A stretch of 36,118 bases of DNA from Burkholderiales bacterium (GCA_947462065.1 CANHNO010000011.1:1-36118); one strand, 5' to 3'. Shown: positions 15,869 through 24,538, counted from the first letter of the stretch. The notes: generated by a model from the letters alone, not told the origin. Program-made: numbers and translations.

Positions 15869-17290
15869 ATGGCCATGCCCGATTCGCTGCGCCAGACCTT
15901 GCTGTCCATCCGCGACCTGCTGGCCACCGTCGGACCTTTCGTTCTGCTGGCGCTGGCATTGCTGGTGCCGGCGTATTACGTGCTTGATCCGACACCACCG
16001 AAGAAGGTGGTGCTGGCCACTGGCGCGGAGCAAGGGGCCTACCACGCTTTCGGCAAGCGCTATCAGGCGATCCTGAAAACGTACGGCATCCAGGTCGAAC
16101 TGCGCAATACGCAGGGGGCAGCGGAGAACCTCGCGCTGCTGCGCGACCCCTCGTCGGAAGTGCAGATCGCCTTCGTACAAGGTGGCGCCGATCAAGCTCT
16201 CCAGGACGCTGAGACCGAAGACGACAAGCCCACGTTGGTGTCGCTGGGCAGCATGTTCTTCGAGCCGGTGTGGCTGTTCTATCGGGAGGATGCAGCGAAG
16301 CGCCTGCTGAAATCGGACTCGCTGACCAGCATCTCGGAATTGGGTGGCTGGAAGCTCAACATCGGCGCGCCTGGCAGTGGGGTCCCGAACCTGATGAAGA
16401 AACTGCTCGAGGCCAACCGAATGGATCCGGCGCAGATCACGCTGCTGCAGGAGCCACAGACGCCCGCAGTCATGGCCTTGCTCGGGTCCGAATCGGATGC
16501 GCTGGTGTTCGCCTCCGCGCCCGAATCCGTCATGGTGCAGATGCTGCTGCAAACGCCGGGCATCAAGCTGTTCGACTTCGCGCAAGCGGAGGCCTATTCC
16601 CGTCGATTCCCGTTCATGAGCCCGGTCACACTGCCGCGCGGTGTTGTCGATCTGGCCGCCAAACTGCCGCCGCAGGATGTGCACTTGGTGGCTCCCACGG
16701 CAACACTGGTCGCGCGGGAAGACACGCATCCGGCACTGATTCAACTCTTCGTCCAGGCTGCGCAGCAGGTGCACGGCGGTGCCGGCTGGTTTCAGCGCAA
16801 GGGCGAGTTTCCGACCGCTCTGAACACCGAGCGGCCGCTGGCAAAGGAGGCTCAGCGTTTCTTCCAGAGCGGCGTACCGCTGCTGCAGCGCTACCTGCCG
16901 TTCTGGCTGGCGAATCTGGTTGATCGCATGTGGCCGGTACTGGTAACGATCGTTGCGGTGCTGTTGCCGCTGTCGCGGATGCTGCCGCCGCTTTACCAGT
17001 TCCGAATCCGCTCACGGGTGTTCCGCTGGTACGAGCAGCTGCGGCAGATCGAAGGGGCAATTGGCACCAAGGCATCGGCCGAGCTTCTGAGCGAGCTTGA
17101 TGCACTGGACGGCAAGGTCGGGCAGATCACCGTTCCGTTGGCTTACACCGACGAGCTGTATGCGCTGCGCAGCTACATCGCTCTTGTGCGATCGCGCCTG
17201 ATTGGCGGCGCGGCGGGCGAAGCTGGAGTGAAGCCTACTTATGCTCGGGCTTCGATCGGCGCGCCAGTGAGCCCCAGCACGCAAACCTGA
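15869..17290 (+). CDS. Membrane-anchored TAXI-family substrate-binding protein
   Basis: Protein of 473 residues with a TAXI-type (TRAP-associated) solute-binding domain. An N-terminal membrane segment (VGPFVLLALALLVPAYYVL) leads into KKVVLATGAEQGAYHAFGKRYQAIL, the usual first strand and glycine-rich loop of this family. NTQGAAENLALL and GGWKLNIGAPGSGVPNLMKKLLEANRM follow. A second membrane segment near residues 350-375 (MWPVLVTIVAVLLPLSRML) precedes a charged cytoplasmic tail (YEQLRQIEGAIG...LSELDALDG). Ordinary TAXI proteins are free in the periplasm, so this two-anchor form is different. No TRAP permease genes are in the window. Ligand unknown. It begins 9 bases after argF and may be read with it. 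Confidence 0.8.
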   Translation: MAMPDSLRQTLLSIRDLLATVGPFVLLALALLVPAYYVLDPTPPKKVVLATGAEQGAYHAFGKRYQAILKTYGIQVELRNTQGAAENLALLRDPSSEVQIAFVQGGADQALQDAETEDDKPTLVSLGSMFFEPVWLFYREDAAKRLLKSDSLTSISELGGWKLNIGAPGSGVPNLMKKLLEANRMDPAQITLLQEPQTPAVMALLGSESDALVFASAPESVMVQMLLQTPGIKLFDFAQAEAYSRRFPFMSPVTLPRGVVDLAAKLPPQDVHLVAPTATLVAREDTHPALIQLFVQAAQQVHGGAGWFQRKGEFPTALNTERPLAKEAQRFFQSGVPLLQRYLPFWLANLVDRMWPVLVTIVAVLLPLSRMLPPLYQFRIRSRVFRWYEQLRQIEGAIGTKASAELLSELDALDGKVGQITVPLAYTDELYALRSYIALVRSRLIGGAAGEAGVKPTYARASIGAPVSPSTQT

Positions 17291-17300
17291 ACGCACGCAG

Positions 17301-19148
17301 ATGGAGACCGCCACAGCACCGATCCGCCAGCGCATCGAGCGTGTGCGCGACGCACTGGTGCAGCACCAACTTGCGGCCGTGTTGGTGCCATCGTCCGACC
17401 CGCACCTGTCCGAATACCTGCCCGAACGCTGGCAGGGCCGTCGGTGGCTGTCGGGCTTCACAGGGTCTGTGGGGGCGCTGATCGTCACAGCCGACACCGC
17501 GTTGCTGTTCGCCGACAGCCGCTACTGGGTGCAGGCCGAAGCCGAACTGGCGGGCAGCGGGATCGCGCTGGAGAGGATCCCGACCGGTGCCGCGACGCAC
17601 CCGATCGACTGGCTGGCCACGCATGTACCTGCTGGCCAGACGGTCGGCGTCGATGGCGAGGTGCTGAGTCTTGCTACCGCACAGCGGCTGCAGCGTACCC
17701 TGCAGGCAGCCAGCATTGCGCTGCGCACCGATTTTGACTTGCTAACGCAGGTGTGGCCTGATCGGCCCGGGCTGCCTCAGGCACCGGTCTACGAGCATCT
17801 CGCGCCGCAAGCGACCGAATCGCGAACCGAACGTCTGGCGCAAGTGCGACTCGACATGGCGACGCTGGGTGCCACGCACCATTTCATCTCGACGCTCGAC
17901 GACATCGCCTGGCTGTTCAACCTGCGGGGCGCGGATGTACCCTACAACCCGGTGTTTGTCGCACATGCCTTGATTGATGCGCAGCAGGCCGTGCTGTACA
18001 CGGCCGATGGCAAGGTGTCGCCGGCGCTTCAAGCGGTACTCGGCGCTGATGGCGTGCGCGTCGAGTCCTATGCCCGCGCCGGTGCGGCCCTGGCCTCATT
18101 GCCCATCGATGCGCGCCTGCTGATCGACCCGCGTCGCATCACACTCGGCCTGCGCGAGCAGGTGTGCGACGGCAACGACGATGGCGTGCAAGTGATCGAA
18201 GCGACGAACCCCAGCACCTTGCGCAAGAGCCGCAAGAGCGCGGCGGAAGCCGCGCACATCCGCGCGGCGATGGCGCAGGACGGCGCCGCAATGTGCGCGT
18301 TCTATGCCTGGTTCGAGCAGGCCCTGGCCGATCCTGCTCATGCCGACCGCCTCACCGAACTGACAGTCGACGAACGGCTGAGCGGCGCGCGCGCGCAACG
18401 CCCGGGCTTCGTCGGCCTGAGCTTCCCGACCATCGCCGGCTTCAATGCCAACGGGGCCATGCCGCACTACCGGGCGACGACCGAATCGCACGCGGTCATC
18501 ACAGTGAATTCAGATCAGGACGGCGGCCTGCTACTCATCGACTCCGGCGGCCAGTACACCGGCGGCACCACGGACATCACCCGCGTCTGGGCGATCGGCA
18601 CGCCAAGCGCCAAACAGCAGCGCGACTACACGCTGGTGCTCAAGGGCTTGATAGCGCTCAGCCGTACCCGCTTTCCGCGCGGCACCATGTCACCGATGCT
18701 CGACGCGATCGCGCGCGCGCCGCTGTGGCAGCAGGGTCTGGACTATGGTCATGGCACCGGTCATGGCGTGGGCTATTTCCTGAACGTGCACGAAGGCCCA
18801 CAGAGCATCTCGAAGGCCATCCCCGAGGCCACGATGGCGATGGAGCCCGGCATGGTCACCAGCATCGAGCCGGGTCTTTACCGTCCAGGGCAGTGGGGGA
18901 TCCGCATCGAGAACCTGGTGATGAACGTGCAGTTCGATGCAGCCGAGGACAATTCCTATGGCGAATTCCTCGAGTTTGAAACGCTGACGCTGTGCCCGAT
19001 CGACACCCGTTGCATCGACCGATCGCTGCTCGATGCGGGTGAGATCGACTGGTTGAATCGTTACCACGCGGCGGTGTACGAGCGCTTGTCGCCGTTGATC
19101 TCAGGCCTTGCGCTGACCTGGCTGACCGAGCGAACCCGGGCTTTGTAG
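17301..19148 (+). CDS. Xaa-Pro aminopeptidase (M24B family)
   Basis: Metallopeptidase predicted to remove N-terminal residues before proline. At 615 residues it is the long, three-domain form: two creatinase-like N-terminal domains (starting RIERVRDALVQHQLAAVLVPSSDPHLSEYLPERWQGRRWLSGFTGS) and a C-terminal pita-bread domain. Metal ligands are visible: two Asp in LLIDSGGQYTGGTTDITR (about 414 and 425), His in HGTGHGVGYFLNVHEGP, Glu in VTSIEPGLY and Glu in GIRIENLV. The C-terminal block LTLCPIDTRCIDRSLL and WLNRYHAAVYERLSPLI matches the AMPP-like long family. It follows the TAXI gene by 10 bases. No terminator is evident downstream apart from a loose inverted repeat at 19199-19241. Confidence 0.93.
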   Translation: METATAPIRQRIERVRDALVQHQLAAVLVPSSDPHLSEYLPERWQGRRWLSGFTGSVGALIVTADTALLFADSRYWVQAEAELAGSGIALERIPTGAATHPIDWLATHVPAGQTVGVDGEVLSLATAQRLQRTLQAASIALRTDFDLLTQVWPDRPGLPQAPVYEHLAPQATESRTERLAQVRLDMATLGATHHFISTLDDIAWLFNLRGADVPYNPVFVAHALIDAQQAVLYTADGKVSPALQAVLGADGVRVESYARAGAALASLPIDARLLIDPRRITLGLREQVCDGNDDGVQVIEATNPSTLRKSRKSAAEAAHIRAAMAQDGAAMCAFYAWFEQALADPAHADRLTELTVDERLSGARAQRPGFVGLSFPTIAGFNANGAMPHYRATTESHAVITVNSDQDGGLLLIDSGGQYTGGTTDITRVWAIGTPSAKQQRDYTLVLKGLIALSRTRFPRGTMSPMLDAIARAPLWQQGLDYGHGTGHGVGYFLNVHEGPQSISKAIPEATMAMEPGMVTSIEPGLYRPGQWGIRIENLVMNVQFDAAEDNSYGEFLEFETLTLCPIDTRCIDRSLLDAGEIDWLNRYHAAVYERLSPLISGLALTWLTERTRAL

Positions 19149-19335
19149 ATCGGTACGGGTAGTCGATCGGCGAGCAGAGCTACCTCCGATCGCAACTCGG
19201 CGCCTGAGCCGAACCCCGGTCTGGCCCGCACGGCAGGCGCCTGAAGCTGGCGACGCCACTCCCGCCAGCACCCGTCAGGCCCAGCTAGCCCGAAGTACGA
19301 CCAGCCGTGCCGACAGCTGCGGCAATCGTGAGGAC

Positions 19336-19370
19336 AAGAAAAAAGCACCTGGCGTTGCCGCCAAGTGCTT
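19336..19370 (-). terminator. Intrinsic terminator after tRNA-Val
   Basis: On the minus strand: AAGCACTTGGCG-GCAA-CGCCAGGTGCTT followed by TTTTTC, a stem of about 12 bp with one mismatch, a tetraloop and a U-run. It starts 17 bases past the tRNA 3' end, so it should terminate the tRNA transcript. Confidence 0.9.
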
Positions 19371-19387
19371 GATCTTCCTACCGTATT

Positions 19388-19464
19388 TGGTAGGCGCGAA
19401 TGGACTCGAACCATCGACCCCCACCATGTCAAGGTGGTGCTCTAACCAGCTGAGCTACGCGCCT
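19388..19464 (-). tRNA. tRNA-Val (anticodon GAC)
   Basis: The minus strand folds as a 77-base tRNA: acceptor AGGCGCG pairs with CGCGCCT, the D arm is GCTC-AGCTGGTTA-GAGC, and the anticodon arm is CCACC-TTGACAT-GGTGG with anticodon GAC. The variable loop is short, the T arm contains GGTTCGAGTCC, and the 3' ACCA is encoded in the DNA. GAC reads the valine codons GTC and GTT. The sequence closely resembles bacterial tRNA-Val(GAC). A TATAGT element just upstream and a terminator downstream make it a stand-alone unit. Confidence 0.97.
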
Positions 19465-19476
19465 GCAGAGCCTTGG

Positions 19477-19482
19477 ACTATA
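19477..19482 (-). promoter_or_regulatory. Candidate -10 element of the tRNA-Val promoter
   Basis: On the minus strand TATAGT lies 12 bases before the mature tRNA 5' end, the right distance for a start site a few bases upstream of the tRNA. The -35 region (within the end of the neighbouring gene) is weak. Confidence 0.4.
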
Positions 19483-19506
19483 TCAGCCCTCTCAGGCACC
19501 TGGGAC

Positions 19507-20295
19507 TCAGAACTTCAGCAGCTCCGTGCGGATGCCGCGCTCGGCGAGCAAGCGGCGGGCCTTGGCAGCATCGTTCTCGGTCGCAAAAGGCCACACCACT
19601 GCACGCCAACCCGCGCTGACCTGCATCAGTTCAGCGCGCGGGGTGCCAGGCAATTCGCCAACCGTGGCGCTGGACCCCATCAATTGCTGTCGCAGCTCAG
19701 ACGCGATCCGCGTGCTGGTGATGTCAGTTACCAAGGCGTAGGCAGCAGCGCCTTCGGCGGGCGGCCTGGTCCTCGCGGCGACTGCCGTCGGGGCAGGCGA
19801 GACCGGCTGTGGCATGAGCGCCGGAGCAGTTGCTGACAGCGGCGGCAACGACCGCAAGCGCTTGCCCTCTTGCAGCGCAGCCAGGCGGACTTCTTCACTG
19901 AGCTCCGGCAGGATGGCGGGGCGCGCGTGCGCGGTGAGCTCGTCCATCGCAGACGATGCGCTCTGGTCGGCAGCGGCAGCGGCATGGGGAGCGCTTGAGG
20001 CGCTCAGCGTCACAGGCAGGGCTGGCTGGACCTGACCGCTGGCCACCTTCGAACTGGCAGTTTGCGGCGCCGCAGGGCGGGACTCGCCATGTTTTGCAGT
20101 GACGCTGACAGCAGTTGAGGGCCGCTGCTTGATGACTTCGGGCTCGTTGTGGCTGCCGGCGGCGGCGATCGTCGCGCCAGCAGCCAGGGCCAGCATGGCG
20201 GCACCCGCACGGCCAGCGATGCGGCGTGCAAGAAGGCATCGGCAAGGCCAGGCGAGAACCCGGTTCGCCATATCGTCGATGAGCGGATCGTCCAT
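19507..20295 (-). CDS. Putative SPOR-domain-like protein
   Basis: Protein of 262 residues without a confident family. One hydrophobic segment (GRAGAAMLALAAGATIAAAG, about 28-47) suggests a single membrane anchor after a short cytoplasmic N-terminus with arginines. A long Ala/Pro/Ser-rich linker follows. The last 75 residues (AYALVTDITSTRIASELRQQLMGSS...VSAGWRAVVWPFATENDAAKARRLLAERGIRTELLKF) have the beta-alpha-beta spacing of SPOR (peptidoglycan-binding) domains. That layout, anchor plus linker plus SPOR-like tail, fits an envelope protein. ATG 20295 is the first start; ATG 20271 is possible. It is downstream of relA on the same strand, with tRNA-Val following. Confidence 0.65.
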   Translation of the reverse strand: MDDPLIDDMANRVLAWPCRCLLARRIAGRAGAAMLALAAGATIAAAGSHNEPEVIKQRPSTAVSVTAKHGESRPAAPQTASSKVASGQVQPALPVTLSASSAPHAAAAADQSASSAMDELTAHARPAILPELSEEVRLAALQEGKRLRSLPPLSATAPALMPQPVSPAPTAVAARTRPPAEGAAAYALVTDITSTRIASELRQQLMGSSATVGELPGTPRAELMQVSAGWRAVVWPFATENDAAKARRLLAERGIRTELLKF

Positions 20296-20385
20296 GAATC
20301 TCGCCGATTCTCCCGACGATTCGAACCATCGATGCCCGAAAAAGCGGGGCGGGACCCTGCCAATCCGCGGCGCCGGGGTGCTGTG

Positions 20386-22671
20386 CTACTTGCGCCGCAC
20401 CGCTCGCACCCCACTGACATGTCCCACCACGCGCAGCACTTGCGCCAGTTTGGCGGCGTCAGCGACTTCGACGGTGAAGGTCATGAACGCGGTACCGCCG
20501 CCACTGTCGCGCACCGACTGCGTTTTCACGCCGGTGACGTTCATCTTGTCCTTTGAGAACGCCTCGGAAATGTCGCGCAGCAGACCCTGGCGGTCAGTCG
20601 CCTCGACGATCACATCGACCGGGTACAGCGCATCCTTGCCGGCCTGGGGCGCGCCCCAGGCCACGCTGATCACGCGCTCGGCTGAGCGCTGCGCCATCTG
20701 CTTGAAGTTGCTGCAACCGCTGCGATGAATAGCCACGCCCTTGCCGCGGGTGACGTAGCCGCCGATCGCATCGGGCGGTGCCGGGCGGCAGCAACGCGAC
20801 AAGGTCGTCAGCAGCGACTCGACGCCGACCACCAGCACCCCGCCCTTCGGCGGCTCGCCTTCGGGTCGCGCCTTGCGCAGCGCAATCACCTCGTCTACCG
20901 ACGGCAGCGGCTCGGGTGGCCTGAGCAGCGTTTCGATGGTGCGCAGCGAGAACTCGTCCTTGCCGACCACCTCGAACAAGGCATCGGCCTGGCGGAAGCC
21001 GAGCTGTGCGGCCAGATCATCGAGCTTGACAGCCGTCTTGCCGACGCGTTGCAACAGCTTTTCGACTGCTTCGCGGCCACGCGCAACGGTCTCGGCCTGC
21101 GCGCGCGCATTGAACCAGGCGCGCACCTTGGCCTTGGAGCGTGGGCTCTGCAGGTAGCCCAGGTCCGTGTTCAGCCAGTCCATCGAAGGGCCGCCCTCCT
21201 TGACCGACGTGACCTCGACCGTCTGCCCGTTCTTCAACGCGGTGTTGAGCGGCACCATGGCACCGTCGACCTTCGCGCCGCGGCAGCGGTGGCCCAGATC
21301 GGTATGGACCGCATAGGCGAAGTCAATCGGCGTGGCGCCGGCCGCGAGTTCGACGACGGCTGCCTGTGGCGTGAAGACGTAGATGCGGTCGTCGAAGGTG
21401 GCGCCAGCATCGGCAGCGGCAGTTGCATCCGACGCCCGATCCTGATCCACGAAGTCGCGCTCCCAGGCCAGTAGCTGGCGCAGCACGCTCTTGCGAGCCT
21501 CAGCCACCTGTGCGTCGAAGTCAGAATCGGCCGCCACAGCCCCCGCGTAGCCCTTGACGCCCGCCTCCTTGTAAGCCCAGTGGGCTGCCACGCCGTGTTC
21601 AGCGTGGTCGTGCATCGCCCGCGTGCGGATCTGTATCTCGACCGGCCGTGCGACATCGTCGAGCACCACGGTGTGCAGCGACTGATAGCCGTTCGCCTTC
21701 GGGCGCGCGATGTAGTCATCGAACTCGTCGGCAAGCGGTCTCAGCAACTCGTGCACGAGGCCCAGCGAGGCATAGCAGGCAGGCACGTCGGCCACGATGA
21801 CCCGCAACGCGCGAACATCGAGCACACGTTCGAAGCCCAGGCTCTTGCCTTGCATCTTCTTCCAGATGCTGTACAGGTGCTTCGGTCGGCCCTGCACCTC
21901 GGCCGCAATGCCATGGCCATGCAACTGATCGGCGAGCCACTGCCGGAAAGCCTCCACCTGTTGCTCCCGCTCGGTGCGTTTCTCGTCGAGCAGCTTCGCC
22001 ACCATCCTGTACTGCTCGGGCTGCAGAAAGCGAAATGCCAGGTCTTCGATTTCCCACTTGATCTGCCAGATGCCCAGCCGGTTGGCCAACGGCGCGAAGA
22101 CCTGGATCGACTCGCGTGCCAGCGCTTCTGGGCACGGCTGCTTGTGGGCCGCGAAATAGCGCAGCGTCTGCAGGCGCGAGGCCAGCCGGAGGAGCACCAC
22201 GCGCAGGTCGCGCGAGAAGGCCAGCAGCATCTTGCGTACCCGCTCGGTCTGCTGCACGCGCTGCTCGCCCTCGAACTGCGCTTCGCGGGCAGCGCGCTGG
22301 ATCTGAACCAGTTTCCGGGTGTGCATCACCAGGCTGGCGTGCGAAGGACCGAAAGCCTTGCTCACGACCTCTTCTGGCTTTTGCAGGTAGTCACCGGCGT
22401 AGACCAGGTAGGCAGCGGCCCGCATCGATGGGGCGGCACCGATGCCTTCGAGAATGTGGGCGACACCGTCTGCGTGTTCGAGCGCGTCTTCGCCAGTGTC
22501 CAGCGGCTGGCCCGCCAGCAAGGGCTCGGCAAATGCGCGAGCACGCTGAACCTGTGCGGTGTTGTCACTGGGCACCGCAGCAGCATCCACCAACCGATCA
22601 GCGGGGTCTGCCTCGGTCAGTGCGACGATGGTTGCGGCGTTCGCGCGCGCCGCTGAAGCGCTGGTCTTCAT
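20386..22671 (-). CDS. relA: (p)ppGpp synthetase RelA (GTP pyrophosphokinase)
   Basis: Ribosome-associated alarmone synthetase of the stringent response, 761 residues. The N-terminal hydrolase-like region (about 40-190) lacks the His-Asp metal motif: where SpoT/Rel enzymes have LLHDVVEDT this protein reads YLVYAGDYLQ, so it should not degrade ppGpp. The synthetase domain has GRPKHLYSIWKK (261-272) and EFDDYIARPKANGYQSLH (316-333); the acidic EFDD is the monofunctional RelA form. Then come TGS (about 427-490), a zinc-finger-type region with CC at 627-628, H649 and C653, and a C-terminal ACT domain (about 682-760). The start ATG overlaps the stop of the upstream alpha/beta hydrolase (ATGA). Confidence 0.96.
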   Translation of the reverse strand: MKTSASAARANAATIVALTEADPADRLVDAAAVPSDNTAQVQRARAFAEPLLAGQPLDTGEDALEHADGVAHILEGIGAAPSMRAAAYLVYAGDYLQKPEEVVSKAFGPSHASLVMHTRKLVQIQRAAREAQFEGEQRVQQTERVRKMLLAFSRDLRVVLLRLASRLQTLRYFAAHKQPCPEALARESIQVFAPLANRLGIWQIKWEIEDLAFRFLQPEQYRMVAKLLDEKRTEREQQVEAFRQWLADQLHGHGIAAEVQGRPKHLYSIWKKMQGKSLGFERVLDVRALRVIVADVPACYASLGLVHELLRPLADEFDDYIARPKANGYQSLHTVVLDDVARPVEIQIRTRAMHDHAEHGVAAHWAYKEAGVKGYAGAVAADSDFDAQVAEARKSVLRQLLAWERDFVDQDRASDATAAADAGATFDDRIYVFTPQAAVVELAAGATPIDFAYAVHTDLGHRCRGAKVDGAMVPLNTALKNGQTVEVTSVKEGGPSMDWLNTDLGYLQSPRSKAKVRAWFNARAQAETVARGREAVEKLLQRVGKTAVKLDDLAAQLGFRQADALFEVVGKDEFSLRTIETLLRPPEPLPSVDEVIALRKARPEGEPPKGGVLVVGVESLLTTLSRCCRPAPPDAIGGYVTRGKGVAIHRSGCSNFKQMAQRSAERVISVAWGAPQAGKDALYPVDVIVEATDRQGLLRDISEAFSKDKMNVTGVKTQSVRDSGGGTAFMTFTVEVADAAKLAQVLRVVGHVSGVRAVRRK

Positions 22672-23540
22672 GCCGCCAGCAGGAACTCCCGCACCCGCTT
22701 GACCTGGTCGTCGGCAATCAGGGTCGGTGCATGGCCCACGCCCGTGAACTGGTGCAGTTGGGCGCGCGGTCCGCGCTGGGTCATCTCTTGCGCATGCCCG
22801 AGCGTCAGCAGATCAGAGTCGGCACCACGAAGCAGCAGCGTCGGGCAACGCACCGAGTCATAGGCGGCCCACAGCGATGCCTCGAAGGCTGCGGCTGATT
22901 GGGGCGTCGAGGTCTTGAACGGGATAGCGATGGCGGGGTCGTAGTGCAGCCTCCAGCCTCCATCATCAGCCGGTCGCAGCATCGGACTGGTCAGCGCCAT
23001 CCACTGCTCGCGGCTGTGGGGACCGAAACTCTTCGAGATGGACCACAGGTAATCCGCAGCCTGCTCGATGCTGTCCCAGCGCAGTGGCACGCCGAGGTAG
23101 GCACCGATGCGCGCAATCGCCTGTGGCGGCAGCACCGGGCCCACGTCGTTCATCACCAGCCGAGACACGAGCGACCGCGATGACAGCGAGGCCACCACCA
23201 TGCCGATCAGCCCGCCCATGGAAGTGCCGACCCAGTGCACCGTCGCGGCATTGACGCGTGCGAGCACGGTGACCATGTCGGCCGCATAGCGCGGCACCAC
23301 ATACTCCGCCGGGTTCGGCAGGCGGTCCGATTCGCCGCGGCCCGCCATGTCAGGACAGACGACGCGGTAGCGGTCGCTCATCGCAGCCGCGAGCACATCG
23401 AAATCGCGGCCCTGCCGGGTCAGGCCGTGCACGCACACCAGCACCCGCGGGTTCGCCGCATCACCCCACTCCCAATACGCCACGCGATGCAGCCCGGTGG
23501 AGTTCTGGCAAGGCACATGGTGCAAGCGAGGTGCGTTCAT
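22668..23540 (-). CDS. Alpha/beta-fold hydrolase
   Basis: Serine hydrolase of 290 residues. The nucleophile elbow is HWVGTSMGGLIGM (S107), with the oxyanion loop VCVHGLTRQGRDFDVL near residue 37. The acid is probably the Asp in LLLRGADSDLLTLGHAQEM, and the histidine lies in TGVGHAPTLI. PDMAGRGESDRLPNPAEY is typical of the epoxide hydrolase/esterase-like group; no substrate can be assigned. The stop overlaps the relA start in ATGA, so the two genes should be translated from one message. No signal peptide is seen, so it is probably cytoplasmic. Confidence 0.9.
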   Translation of the reverse strand: MNAPRLHHVPCQNSTGLHRVAYWEWGDAANPRVLVCVHGLTRQGRDFDVLAAAMSDRYRVVCPDMAGRGESDRLPNPAEYVVPRYAADMVTVLARVNAATVHWVGTSMGGLIGMVVASLSSRSLVSRLVMNDVGPVLPPQAIARIGAYLGVPLRWDSIEQAADYLWSISKSFGPHSREQWMALTSPMLRPADDGGWRLHYDPAIAIPFKTSTPQSAAAFEASLWAAYDSVRCPTLLLRGADSDLLTLGHAQEMTQRGPRAQLHQFTGVGHAPTLIADDQVKRVREFLLAA

Positions 23541-23601
23541 CGGGGCATCGTATCAATGCCCTTGATGGAACGCGCGAGCATGGCGCCACGCGCCGAGCTT
23601 G

Positions 23602-24351
23602 TCACCTCAGCATCTGAACCGTGCCGCTGACGGTCACCGACACGCTGGTCTGCCCGGCCTCGACCGGCAGCGGCGCGTCGGCAGCGGCCGCGAAGACCCT
23701 CGACCGCATCATCATTGGCTCAGGTCCACCGCCCTGCTCATTGCTGTTGACACTGACCTCACGCACCGCATAGCTGGCATAGCCGAACTGCTTGGTCGCT
23801 TCAGCCGCCTGCGCGCGGTAACGGGTGATGGCCTGCGCTGTCACACTACCCTCGGCCTTCTCACGCTGCTCACGCGACAGACCCTGCGACACACGCGCAA
23901 TCGTCATTGACTGGATGCGGCCGGCCAGCTGGCCGATGCCGGGCAGGTCACGGCCTTCGATTACCAGCTCAGCGGTACCCTGCCAGCCGTTCAACAGGCC
24001 CTTTGGCGAGTAGCGCGGGTTCATCGAAAAACTGCCGGTGCGCACATCGATCTGGCCCGCACGCGCCACGCCGAGGGCTTCGAGCAGCGCCGCGTCCAGG
24101 GCCTGCTTCAACGACGCCTGAACACCACTGGCATCGGGGCCTTCGCGCGTGGTCGAAAGCGTGACTGCCATCAGGTCGCGCGTCACCTCAACGCTGGCAG
24201 TGGCGGTCAGCGCGACCACGCCGCTGGGCGCCACCGGATCGCCAGCCAGTGCGGCCGTCACCGACAACGCCATCACGCTGGCGGCCAAAACCGAACACAG
24301 GCGACGAGACGAGCGAGCCAACAGCGATGGGCGAATAAGGATGAAGTTCAT
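23602..24351 (-). CDS. SIMPL-domain (DUF541) exported protein
   Basis: Protein of about 249 residues with an N-terminal signal peptide (basic LLARSSRRLCS, hydrophobic VLAASVMALSVTAALAG, likely cut at ALA-GD). The mature part is a SIMPL/DUF541 domain: VVALTATASVEVTRDLMAVTLSTTREGPDASGVQASLKQAL at the start and SVSVTVSGTVQML at the end. Such proteins are periplasmic or outer-membrane linked; some relate to oxidative stress protection, but the function is not settled. ATG 24351 is preferred over the upstream GTG at 24375; neither has a strong ribosome-binding site. It is divergent from ompR. Confidence 0.88.
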   Translation of the reverse strand: MNFILIRPSLLARSSRRLCSVLAASVMALSVTAALAGDPVAPSGVVALTATASVEVTRDLMAVTLSTTREGPDASGVQASLKQALDAALLEALGVARAGQIDVRTGSFSMNPRYSPKGLLNGWQGTAELVIEGRDLPGIGQLAGRIQSMTIARVSQGLSREQREKAEGSVTAQAITRYRAQAAEATKQFGYASYAVREVSVNSNEQGGGPEPMMMRSRVFAAAADAPLPVEAGQTSVSVTVSGTVQMLR

Positions 24352-24457
24352 GGTGTGGAGGGAGAGCCGGCGCACACTGCGCCCGCACAGCCTAACGCGA
24401 CCCGTAGCGCGCGCGATGACGCCGGGTCGTGCCGCAGCGCACGCGATGGCTGGGCAT

Positions 24458-24528
24458 ATTTGTAACAGGTGGTCAATACGGCGCGGAACTGACTGTGAAG
24501 CCCCGCAGAATCCCGCTTGTTACATATC
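24458..24528. promoter_or_regulatory. Candidate OmpR-binding sites between the SIMPL gene and ompR
   Basis: TTTGTAACAGG (core TGTAACA 24461-24467) and CTTGTTACATATC (core TGTTACA 24518-24524) form an inverted pair with 50 bases between cores. GTTACATAT is the same word found in the known E. coli OmpR site upstream of ompF. The second copy lies 15 bases before the ompR ATG. Autoregulation is an inference. Confidence 0.4.
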
Positions 24529-24538
24529 GGAGAGTGTC

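Noticed and set aside
20296-20385. Possible terminator between relA and the SPOR-like gene (CCCG-AAAAAG-CGGG)
   Set aside because: Only four paired bases on either strand and no U-run after the stem.
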